NCBI RefSeq assembly: GCF_000177535.2
Contig: NC_015673.1
Coordinates: 1,488,001-1,552,000, forward strand
Direction: 5' to 3'
Source of the DNA: Corynebacterium resistens DSM 45100
GTDB taxonomy: Bacteria; Actinomycetota; Actinomycetes; Mycobacteriales; Mycobacteriaceae
DNA length: 64,000 nucleotides
In this document: positions 1-6,709 of the stretch, piece by piece
Layout: every line of letters begins with the position of its first letter
How positions within the stretch are numbered: the first letter of the stretch is position 1
Made by a program: the position numbers and the translations under genes
The notes under the pieces: model-generated
What the model was told of the DNA's origin: nothing
What the model saw: the letters and a program-made list of their open reading frames with translations, nothing else
Database searches by the model: none

Positions 1-385
1 CTTCAATTCGAGCAACCACGTCATCGATCGGTGCTGGGGAAAACTGCCTATTGCCCTTGTGGATCGCCTTGATGACATCGTGGGTGGAAGGAATGTTGCC
101 GGCGTCAAAAATCTGCGACCACCGATAGGAAAACTGCCCGTTGCGAATGACCAGGGCCTTCTTCCCTGTCGCAAATTGGCGCGCTACTGCTTCCATTGCA
201 TAAGAGCCTCCGCCTGGCACCACAGCCGCTGCATGAGCGTTGTAAGTGTTTCGCAAGATTTCAAGGAGCTCCTGCATCGCAGTGCGGAACTTGGCGGACA
301 TGTGATTAAGCGAACGATCGGTGAATACCACCGAGTATTCCAACAGGCCGTCCGGATCAACTTCTGGCAAGGGCAAGTTCGTCAC
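1..385 (-). CDS. Class V (PLP-dependent) aminotransferase, N-terminal part, runs off the left edge
   Basis: Only the first 128 codons are inside the window. The frame opens with GTG at 385-383, preceded by an AGGTGG-like ribosome binding site 6-7 nt upstream. The N-terminus reads MTNLPLPEVDPDGLLEYS, and further on comes a glycine-rich loop PGGGSYAMEAVARQFATG. This resembles the PLP phosphate-binding region of alanine-glyoxylate or serine-pyruvate type class V aminotransferases. The active-site lysine lies outside the window, so the substrate cannot be judged. It is on the same strand as rpsO but separated from it by a clear terminator, so it is probably transcribed on its own. The family call is inference from motif memory. 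Confidence 0.75.
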   Translation of the reverse strand, partial: MTNLPLPEVDPDGLLEYSVVFTDRSLNHMSAKFRTAMQELLEILRNTYNAHAAAVVPGGGSYAMEAVARQFATGKKALVIRNGQFSYRWSQIFDAGNIPSTHDVIKAIHKGNRQFSPAPIDDVVARIE

Positions 386-444
386 TATAGCTTCCACCTT
401 CAACTGATTAATTTTTTGGGTTCTGCCATCACCTTACTCATGGA

Positions 445-489
445 GGTAGACACCACTCATGCAGATGGACATTACTAGTGGTGGTAGAC
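445..489. repeat. Inverted plus direct repeat upstream of the aminotransferase gene
   Basis: The 7-bp arms CACCACT (451-457) and AGTGGTG (477-483) are exact reverse complements around a 19-nt centre. The outer heptamer GGTAGAC also occurs twice in direct orientation (445-451 and 483-489). The element lies 60-100 bp upstream of the GTG start, in a 217-bp stretch (386-602) that otherwise shows no gene. It could be an operator or a leader hairpin. No specific regulator is suggested by the sequence. Confidence 0.4.
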
Positions 490-602
490 GTCAATCGTTC
501 AGAAGGGCATGGAAGCCACGGGCATCGCTGCTGCGAAAATAGATAGTGTGCGCATCTGCGATTCGCGAAGCTGCTGCACACTTGATCCTCTGGGATTTTC
601 AG

Positions 603-653
603 CAAAACAAAACCCCCGTCACTGGAGGCCATTTGAAGGACGGCCAGCGACGG
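603..653 (-). terminator. Rho-independent terminator of rpsO
   Basis: Read on the minus strand, CCGTCGCTGG (top of the stem) pairs with CCAGTGACGG with one G-T wobble. The stem spans 616-653 and is followed by GGGTTTTGTTTTG (603-615). It lies 24 nt beyond the rpsO stop codon and is in the right orientation to end that transcript. Confidence 0.85.
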
Positions 654-676
654 AGGCGAAGCGGGTGAGCGCGAAC

Positions 677-946
677 TTAGCGGCGCAGACCCAGACGCTC
701 AATCAGGGAGCGGTAACGGGTGACGTCGTTTTCTGCCAAGTACTTCAGCAGGCCCTTACGACGACCAACCATCAACAGCAGACCACGACGGGAGTGGTGA
801 TCGTGCTTGTGAAACTTCAGGTGCTCGGTCAGCTGACGGATACGAACGGTCAGCAGTGCAATCTGGGCTTCGGTAGAACCGGTATCGGTCTCGTGGAGGC
901 CAAATTCCTTGAGGGTTTCAGCCTTCTGCTCTTTAGTGAGAGCCAT
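677..946 (-). CDS. rpsO: 30S ribosomal protein S15
   Basis: The 89-residue product has the usual S15 length and the hallmark segments [32 protein letters not shown] and [14 protein letters not shown]15 binds the central domain of 16S rRNA early in 30S assembly. The ATG at 946 has a strong AAGGAG ribosome binding site. A terminator follows directly at 603-653, so the gene looks monocistronic. In many bacteria pnp follows rpsO. Here the next gene on this strand is an aminotransferase instead. Confidence 0.98.
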   Translation of the reverse strand: MALTKEQKAETLKEFGLHETDTGSTEAQIALLTVRIRQLTEHLKFHKHDHHSRRGLLLMVGRRKGLLKYLAENDVTRYRSLIERLGLRR

Positions 947-1081
947 GGGATTTCTCCTTCAGATGGTTATTTCAGTCTGCGCGAAAATAGGGCCCGACCG
1001 ATCGAGCCTCGTGTGACTACCGCAGACCACAGTCACAGACTGGGTTAGGTTACCACCCGTGGTGAGCGAATCCAATTCGCG

Positions 1082-2143
1082 CTATGTCAGCGCGTCCCGT
1101 GTGGCATCCACATCGCGCTGAATAGCCGCAATCAGCTCATCCAAATCGGAATAAGTCTCCTGACCACGAATGCGTGCGATGAACTCTACCTCCACGTCAA
1201 GGCCGTACAAATCGGCTTCGTGGTCGAGGATAAAGCTTTCCACACTGCGCGGTTCGTGTCCGAACGTCGGATTCGTTCCCACGGAAATAGCGGCGGGCAA
1301 CCTCTCTCCCACGGGCATGGTTCCCACCTTTTGCCCAGCTTTAACCAAGATTGGTGGTTCACCCGGCTGCTGCACTTGAGCTTCCCGATCCACCTGATCC
1401 GGCAACACGGTGACGTAACCGGCGTACACCCCATCAGCGGGCAAAGCGTACTTATCCTGGAAGTACAAGTTGGCCGTGGGGAACCCAAGCGCCCTGCCCC
1501 CGCGCCCTGCGCCGTGAGTTACTTCCCCACGCACGCTGAAATTACGTCCCAACGCGCGGGCCGCAGCTGCTACATTGCCTGCTGCAAGTTGCTCTCGGAT
1601 ATACGTTGAGCACACCACCCAGTCCCTAGGGTGTTCTGCTTCCGTACCCAGCGTGGCGTCGGAATCAGCAAGCAAAGAAATGACGTCAACGTCGATGCCA
1701 CGTTCGGCACCGAGTTCCTGCAACATCTGTGCGGTTCCAGCGGCCTTGTGACCGAATGTGAAGTTGTCGCCAACGACTACGGCTTTGGCGCGCAACATGT
1801 CCACAAGCGCACGATCCACGTACTCGGCCGGGCTCCACGAAGCGATCTCCGGAGTAAAGCCCACCACTACCACGTGGTCGATACCCATGCTATGGGCGAG
1901 TTCGGCTCGTTGTTCCACGGTCCCCAACAGTGCTGGAACTCGTTCAGGGCTGAATACAACGGTGGGGTGTGGGTCAAAGGTGTACATCACACTAGGCACT
2001 CCGAGTTCGCGCGCTTTGGCGATAACGCGCTCCACTAGTTGCTGATGTCCACGGTGCACGCCATCGAAAACGCCGATGGTGACTGCGCTGCCGTCGCCCA
2101 CGACGGTGGCTGGAATCCTGTCCAATCCGTACCAAATACTCAC
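1082..2143 (-). CDS. ribF: Bifunctional riboflavin kinase / FAD synthetase
   Basis: RibF phosphorylates riboflavin to FMN and adenylylates FMN to FAD. The N-terminal nucleotidyltransferase domain shows GVFDGVHRGHQQLV near residue 23. The C-terminal flavokinase domain shows GRALGFPTANLYF. The full product is 353 residues, normal for the family. I choose the GTG at 2143 (VSIWYGLDRIPATVV) because homologues start with a similar IWYGL segment. A frame extending to 2203 would overlap the divergent truB. There is no Shine-Dalgarno sequence, but TAGCAT (minus strand 2156-2151) lies 7 nt before the GTG, suggesting a leaderless mRNA. Confidence 0.95.
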   Translation of the reverse strand: MSIWYGLDRIPATVVGDGSAVTIGVFDGVHRGHQQLVERVIAKARELGVPSVMYTFDPHPTVVFSPERVPALLGTVEQRAELAHSMGIDHVVVVGFTPEIASWSPAEYVDRALVDMLRAKAVVVGDNFTFGHKAAGTAQMLQELGAERGIDVDVISLLADSDATLGTEAEHPRDWVVCSTYIREQLAAGNVAAAARALGRNFSVRGEVTHGAGRGGRALGFPTANLYFQDKYALPADGVYAGYVTVLPDQVDREAQVQQPGEPPILVKAGQKVGTMPVGERLPAAISVGTNPTFGHEPRSVESFILDHEADLYGLDVEVEFIARIRGQETYSDLDELIAAIQRDVDATRDALT

Positions 2144-2150
2144 GGGTGAA

Positions 2151-2167
2151 ATGCTAGCCCATACACT
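2151..2167. promoter_or_regulatory. Back-to-back -10 elements of ribF and truB (both leaderless)
   Basis: Only 30 bp separate the ribF GTG (2143) from the truB ATG (2174). The minus-strand hexamer TAGCAT (2156-2151) is 7 nt from ribF. The plus-strand hexamer TACACT (2162-2167) is 6 nt from truB. Both fit TANNNT, and neither start has a ribosome binding site. Transcription starting at or next to each start codon is inferred, not shown. Confidence 0.6.
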
Positions 2168-2173
2168 TGTGCC

Positions 2174-3178
2174 ATGAATGCATCGCAGTCTCGTTCCAGC
2201 CATCGTTTGCCCGCCCCCACTGCCAGCGTGCTCACGCGATCTGGACTAGTGGTGATCGATAAACCGGCGGGAATGACCAGCCACGACGTCGTTTCCAAGC
2301 TGCGCCGTGTGATGCGTACCAAGCGCGTTGGGCATTCCGGAACCCTCGATCCCATGGCGACCGGCGTGTTGGTGGTCGGTGTGGAACGCGGCACGAAATT
2401 CCTTGCGCACGTTGTCACACACGATAAACGTTACGAAGCCACGATCCGGCTGGGAGCGGCGACGGTAACGGATGATATGGAAGGCGACGTACTTTCTCGC
2501 ACCGCACCGGTCACTATTACCGCCGACGATATCCACCACGGCCTTGCCAACCTCACTGGCGATATCATGCAGCGCCCCAGTTCAGTTTCCTCCATCAAGA
2601 TCGACGGTCGTCGCGCCCACGAACTTGTACGCGAGGGCCGCGAGGTGGTTCTGCCCGAGCGGCCAGTCACGGTCTTTGAACTCACCATTTCAGGCATCCG
2701 CCCCCTCACTTCCACAGGTGAGGAAGTTTCTTTTAATGACGCCGCCGTGGCGCACATCGACGTTGATATCGCCGTACACTGCTCCTCCGGTACCTATATC
2801 CGATCCATCGCCCGCGACCTCGGGGAGGCGCTTGGTTGTGGCGGTCATCTAACTGCGTTACGCAGAACATCCGTCGGCCCGTTTGCCATTGATCAGGCTA
2901 AAACTCTCGAAGAACTCACGCTCGCCGCAGAATCCGGTCAAGAACCTGAAGAGCTTCTGGCGCTGGATCTCGACCAAGCCATGACCACATGCTTCCCGAC
3001 TCGGGAGATTACCGCCGAAGATGGCGAGAACCTCGCATTGGGCAAATGGCTAGAACCAGTGGGAAACAAGGACATCCGTGCGGCAGTTACCCCAGATGGC
3101 CGTGCAATCGCGCTTATCAAGGAAAAGGGCAAGCGCGCCGCCAGTGTTTTCGTGGCCCGCCCGCATGGGATGAACTAA
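2174..3178 (+). CDS. truB: tRNA pseudouridine(55) synthase
   Basis: TruB isomerises U55 of the tRNA T-loop to pseudouridine. The catalytic aspartate lies in the motif GHSGTLDPMATGVLVVG. The early KPAGMTSHDVV segment and the later GTYIRSIARDLGEALG segment are family signatures. The product is 334 residues and includes the C-terminal extension usual in actinobacteria. The ATG at 2174 has no Shine-Dalgarno sequence but is 6 nt behind TACACT, so the transcript is probably leaderless. The gene converges on pptT with 23 bp between the stop codons. The truB-pptT-pptH neighbourhood matches M. tuberculosis as I recall it. Confidence 0.96.
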   Translation: MNASQSRSSHRLPAPTASVLTRSGLVVIDKPAGMTSHDVVSKLRRVMRTKRVGHSGTLDPMATGVLVVGVERGTKFLAHVVTHDKRYEATIRLGAATVTDDMEGDVLSRTAPVTITADDIHHGLANLTGDIMQRPSSVSSIKIDGRRAHELVREGREVVLPERPVTVFELTISGIRPLTSTGEEVSFNDAAVAHIDVDIAVHCSSGTYIRSIARDLGEALGCGGHLTALRRTSVGPFAIDQAKTLEELTLAAESGQEPEELLALDLDQAMTTCFPTREITAEDGENLALGKWLEPVGNKDIRAAVTPDGRAIALIKEKGKRAASVFVARPHGMN

Positions 3179-3201
3179 AACTGCCACAGGGCAGAATTAA
3201 A

Positions 3202-3915
3202 TCAGCGACCGACGGCTGCGATCGTGACAACCACACCGTTTTTTACCAACCAACGACCTTGAATAAAGGGCACCGGCACAGGTCGAACCAAAAGGTACGA
3301 GGTGAAAGTGCCATCGGCTCGCAGATCGATATCTGCTTGATCGAAGTCTAGGAACCGTTGCGTGAGTGGGAACCACGCTTTATACGTGGCTTCCTTAGCA
3401 GAAAACAGCACGGTATCAGCGCACTGCACACCGTGATTGGCGCTAAGGTTGCGCAACCGGCGCCGTTCATGTCGGTTGGCGATGGCTTGCAAAACGCCAT
3501 CGGGAAGGTTGCGCGCAGGTTCGGCGTCTATCCCCAATGAACGCCAGCGGTGGCTATGACCCACTAAAGCAGCACGGAACCCCTCGGTGTGCGTGAGTGA
3601 ACCACTAATCCCATCAGGGAAAACAGGCATACCCCGCGCGCCCCTCATAATGGGTTCATCGGCAACAAAGGAGCGCATCGCTTCGTGTGCGCACCATCGG
3701 GAGTCACCGAAATCTGCCTTGCGCCGCTCCACTGCGTTTTCTACCAGGGCCTGCTCGGCAACATCGAGGGAGTGGAATCGGGCTAGATCTTGAGCGGAGG
3801 AATGTAGTTCAACGCAACGGGTGCCCGCTGGAACCATCGCTTCGGGGATGACCGGGGCTATATCTTCACCGTCGTGGTTCACAGCACTAACGCTGTTGGC
3901 AAAATCGACCTTCAT
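3202..3915 (-). CDS. pptT: 4'-phosphopantetheinyl transferase (PptT-like)
   Basis: This enzyme transfers phosphopantetheine from coenzyme A to acyl and peptidyl carrier proteins, including the FAS-I and mycolate-condensing polyketide synthases. The 237-residue product carries the two metal/CoA motifs of Sfp/EntD-type enzymes: LGIDAEPARNL and FSAKEATYKAWFP. The start is the ATG at 3915 (MKVDFANSV), which shares one base with the stop codon of the upstream metallophosphoesterase in a TGATG arrangement. A longer open frame to 4263 runs through that neighbour and is not credible. The pairing with a phosphoesterase supports the PptT rather than AcpS identity. Confidence 0.9.
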   Translation of the reverse strand: MKVDFANSVSAVNHDGEDIAPVIPEAMVPAGTRCVELHSSAQDLARFHSLDVAEQALVENAVERRKADFGDSRWCAHEAMRSFVADEPIMRGARGMPVFPDGISGSLTHTEGFRAALVGHSHRWRSLGIDAEPARNLPDGVLQAIANRHERRRLRNLSANHGVQCADTVLFSAKEATYKAWFPLTQRFLDFDQADIDLRADGTFTSYLLVRPVPVPFIQGRWLVKNGVVVTIAAVGR

Positions 3916-4733
3916 CACTTCACCTCCTCTTCCACCAGCACAGGGTACGGCCAGACTTTCTTCTTCAAACGTAGCGGCAAGGTTGCCTGCCACTCCCTTG
4001 GATAACCGAGTGAAACCTCGGTGTGCGTTACACCTTCGACAGAAATTTGTGTGGGAATATGCAAATGCCCGTAAATGACGTTTTCCGCTTGATAGCGCTT
4101 CGGCCACGATTGCGTGTGCCTGGTACCTGACCACAGGGCAATGTCTGGATACTTTACTTGATCCACAGCCTGCTTCACCAAAGGCCAATGATTGATCAAC
4201 ACGGTTGGCCCTTCCACCATCGCGAGGCGACGCACTGTGTAGGCCAGCCGATCCCGGCACCACAGCCCCACATCTTCAAATGGTTCAATCGCCACGGAAT
4301 CCGTGAGGACTATCCCACGATCATGCGCTGCCGCGATTGCTTCATCACGCGTGAGCTCTGGGTTGCGCCAGGAATGGTCGTACAGCGTGAACATCGGCAC
4401 GATGGTTCTGCCCGCGAACTCTTGGTAGGTATCTTCGGGTGTCACCACTCCGAGCCCGCGACAAGCAGAAATTAACGCATCGTATTTGTTGCGCCCTGTG
4501 ACTTCATCACTGGCGCGACAGTACATTTCGTGGTTGCCGGGAGTGAAGATGACCGTATCGAAACGGCGCAGGCACTCCTCCAAGATGTCAGTCACCGTGC
4601 CCATGTCTTCGGCGATGTCGCCAGCGACAATCAACCAATCCGCGGGGTTGGATGTCCGCACGTATTTATCGAACAGTTCCCTGTTTCCGGGTGCGCGAAC
4701 GTGAAGGTCGCTAACGGCCCATAGGGTTCTCAC
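3915..4733 (-). CDS. pptH: Calcineurin-like metallophosphoesterase, PptH-like phosphopantetheinyl hydrolase
   Basis: The 272-residue protein has the full metallophosphoesterase set: SDLH near residue 8, GDIAED near 38, GNHEMYC near 67, NHWPL near 187 and GHLHIPTQ near 228. In M. tuberculosis the pptT-linked homologue (PptH) removes phosphopantetheine from carrier proteins and so opposes PptT. Synteny and the 1-nt overlap with pptT suggest the same role here, which is inference. The start is GTG at 4733, with GGAGG 5 nt upstream. It is 77 bp downstream of the MATE gene, so it may be read from its own promoter or by read-through. Confidence 0.8.
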   Translation of the reverse strand: MRTLWAVSDLHVRAPGNRELFDKYVRTSNPADWLIVAGDIAEDMGTVTDILEECLRRFDTVIFTPGNHEMYCRASDEVTGRNKYDALISACRGLGVVTPEDTYQEFAGRTIVPMFTLYDHSWRNPELTRDEAIAAAHDRGIVLTDSVAIEPFEDVGLWCRDRLAYTVRRLAMVEGPTVLINHWPLVKQAVDQVKYPDIALWSGTRHTQSWPKRYQAENVIYGHLHIPTQISVEGVTHTEVSLGYPREWQATLPLRLKKKVWPYPVLVEEEVK

Positions 4734-4810
4734 GATGCCTCCACTGTTTTAACTTTGGTTAACTGACGCCCCAGTGCATCACTTATTTAACATCACATTA
4801 GGTCACTAAT

Positions 4811-6139
4811 CTACCCGGAATTCGCTCTCATCCAAGCGTCATTGCGAAAACGTACGGTGACAGCGCCCATGCGAATGACGATGAAGGCCAGCAAACCGCA
4901 CCACACCCCAGTGAGCCCCCAACCGCAAGCTAGGCTCAACCAGGTCAGCGGTAGATAGCCAAAAAGCACCGAGACAATAGTCCACGTGCGCAAGAAGGCG
5001 GCATCCCCAGCTCCCAGCAACACACCGTCGAAAGCAAACACCACTCCGCCAACAATGACAAGCACGACGAGAATCCACCACGGCCAACGCATCTGTTCGA
5101 GAACACCCGCATCTTCGGTGAAGATGCGGGGAATCACACCAGCCCCAAGTGCTAAGAGCACAGCCAAAATGAGGGAAGCGACTACGGAGAAGCGCAGTAC
5201 CGTCACGCCCACTCTCCGCGCGCTGGCATAGGCCTTGGCGCCCAAGGCTTTCCCGACTAGCGCTTGGGCTGCGATGGCTACGGAATCTAACACCAGCGTG
5301 AGGAAATTCCACAACTGCAGCATCACTTGGTGCCCCGCAAGCTGGTTCGCGCCCATGTTGCCCGCCACCGCTGCTGCAGAAACAAATGCGATTTGGAAGG
5401 ATAGCGACCGCGCCACGAGGTCCCGCCCGAGCACCAACTGTTTCCGGATCACTGACCAGTTCGGGCCGATTGAGCGTTCATCGCCTTCGGCTCTCCAATG
5501 CACTGCGAGGGCCCCCAGAAAGCACGCGGCGATGATCGACTCACCCAAGACATTTGCATATGCGGAACCAACTAGTCCCCATCGATTAACGGCGATGGGC
5601 ACTGTGATAGCCATGGGGACCACGCCGGCCAAAGTGAAATACAAAGGCAGACGTGTGTTGGAAATTCCACGCAACCAGCCGTTGCCCGCCATCACGACAA
5701 GCGCGGGTACGACAGATAGGCACGTGACGCGCATCCAATTGGTGGCATGATCGGCCACGGTGACATCCGAACTCAGCCATGCCATGATTGTCGGCGCCCC
5801 AATGAACACTGCGGTTGCCAGCACGGCGCCCACGACAATAGCAACCCATGTGGCTTGCATGCCTTCGTAGATTGCGCCGCGTCTATCCCCTGCCCCGAAA
5901 CTGCGCGCCGCGCGGGCAGTGGTCCCATAAGAGAGGAACGTCAGTTGCGTGGTGATAGTGCTCAGCACCGTCGCCCCCGCCGCTAACGCTGCCAGGTCCG
6001 TCGCGCCCAGTCGCCCCACCACTGCGGTATCAAAAAGAAGATACAGCGGGGTGGCGGCTAAGACAACAAGTGCTGGCCAAGCCAGGGCGATGATCGCCCT
6101 GGGGGAAGCATCAATCTGCGGAGAGGTGTGTTCTACCAC
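4811..6139 (-). CDS. dinF: MATE-family efflux transporter (DinF-like)
   Basis: The 442-residue protein is strongly hydrophobic, with about twelve predicted membrane segments beginning at [19 protein letters not shown]. It has the MATE-type segment [19 protein letters not shown] near residue 35. MATE proteins export drugs or metabolites in exchange for sodium ions or protons. The GTG start at 6139 overlaps the last 7 nt of rbfA, so translation is probably coupled. In related genomes, as I recall, a DHH-family nanoRNase/pAp phosphatase gene lies between rbfA and this gene. Here it is absent. The substrate is unknown. Confidence 0.88.
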   Translation of the reverse strand: MVEHTSPQIDASPRAIIALAWPALVVLAATPLYLLFDTAVVGRLGATDLAALAAGATVLSTITTQLTFLSYGTTARAARSFGAGDRRGAIYEGMQATWVAIVVGAVLATAVFIGAPTIMAWLSSDVTVADHATNWMRVTCLSVVPALVVMAGNGWLRGISNTRLPLYFTLAGVVPMAITVPIAVNRWGLVGSAYANVLGESIIAACFLGALAVHWRAEGDERSIGPNWSVIRKQLVLGRDLVARSLSFQIAFVSAAAVAGNMGANQLAGHQVMLQLWNFLTLVLDSVAIAAQALVGKALGAKAYASARRVGVTVLRFSVVASLILAVLLALGAGVIPRIFTEDAGVLEQMRWPWWILVVLVIVGGVVFAFDGVLLGAGDAAFLRTWTIVSVLFGYLPLTWLSLACGWGLTGVWCGLLAFIVIRMGAVTVRFRNDAWMRANSG

Positions 6140-6585
6140 TCGGAGTTTTCATCGTCGCTCGACGTGCGGTAAGGATTAGCCTCGCCCGCGGGCTTTGCAC
6201 CTTCAGACGCCTTGCGGATCGCCTCATCTTGCGCCCGTGCCTTCGCAAGAACCTCTTCCAAATGAGCGCTGGCTTCGGGAACCGTATCCACTTCGAACGA
6301 GAGAGTTGGGGTGAACCGCACGCCCAATTGGTCGCCCACAATCTTGCGGAGCTGACCGCGGGCCTTAGTCAAAGCACGCTCGGCAGAAGCCCAGTCGGGT
6401 TCATCCTCCAGATTCTTGCCGCGCACGGTATAGAACACTGTGGCATCGTGCAGATCCCCGGTCATTCGTGCGTCGGTGACGGTAACGAACTCCAACCGTG
6501 GGTCCTTGATCTCCCGCTCGATAGCAGTAGCCACAATCTGTTGAATGCGCTTGGCCATGCGGGCTGCGCGAGCATGATCAACCAT
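6133..6585 (-). CDS. rbfA: 30S ribosome-binding factor A
   Basis: RbfA binds immature 30S subunits and helps process the 16S rRNA 5' end. The 150-residue product has the typical beginning [19 protein letters not shown] and the KH-like core [21 protein letters not shown]. The C-terminal 35 residues are a charged, probably disordered tail. The ATG at 6585 is preceded by GAGGAG. It lies at the end of the rimP-nusA-ylxR-infB operon, but a strong hairpin block at 6627-6691 separates it from infB, so its level may be set by partial termination. Confidence 0.95.
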   Translation of the reverse strand: MVDHARAARMAKRIQQIVATAIEREIKDPRLEFVTVTDARMTGDLHDATVFYTVRGKNLEDEPDWASAERALTKARGQLRKIVGDQLGVRFTPTLSFEVDTVPEASAHLEEVLAKARAQDEAIRKASEGAKPAGEANPYRTSSDDENSEW

Positions 6586-6626
6586 GTTTCGGACTCCTCA
6601 AATATTTCTTTAGCTTAAAACTTAAA

Positions 6627-6691
6627 CCCCAGTTGAGGGGCTTAAAAGGCTGAAGCTGGGCGTCGGGTAGTACTACCCGACTGCCCAGCTT
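6627..6691 (-). terminator. Tandem hairpins between infB and rbfA
   Basis: On the minus strand the first structure (6691-6653) is a long stem: AAGCTGGGC, then the perfect palindrome GTCGGGTAGTACTACCCGAC, then GCCCAGCTT, with a single bulged base at 6682. A second small hairpin CCCC-TCAACT-GGGG (6640-6627) is followed by TTTAAGTTTT. The second is terminator-like. The first lacks an immediate U-tract. Together they could attenuate transcription into rbfA or stabilise the infB mRNA end. Confidence 0.65.
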
Positions 6692-6709
6692 AGCGAAAAG
6701 GTTCAACGA

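Noticed and set aside
438..632. A 64-codon minus-strand frame between rpsO and the aminotransferase gene
   Set aside because: It runs through the rpsO terminator hairpin and has no ribosome binding site or homology I recognise.
2101..2173. An FMN riboswitch before ribF
   Set aside because: The gene appears leaderless with 30 bp to the divergent gene, leaving no space for a leader structure.
3916..4263. An N-terminal extension of pptT to 4263
   Set aside because: It runs antiparallel in frame through the metallophosphoesterase gene, which has all catalytic motifs. The TGATG coupled ATG at 3915 is a better start.
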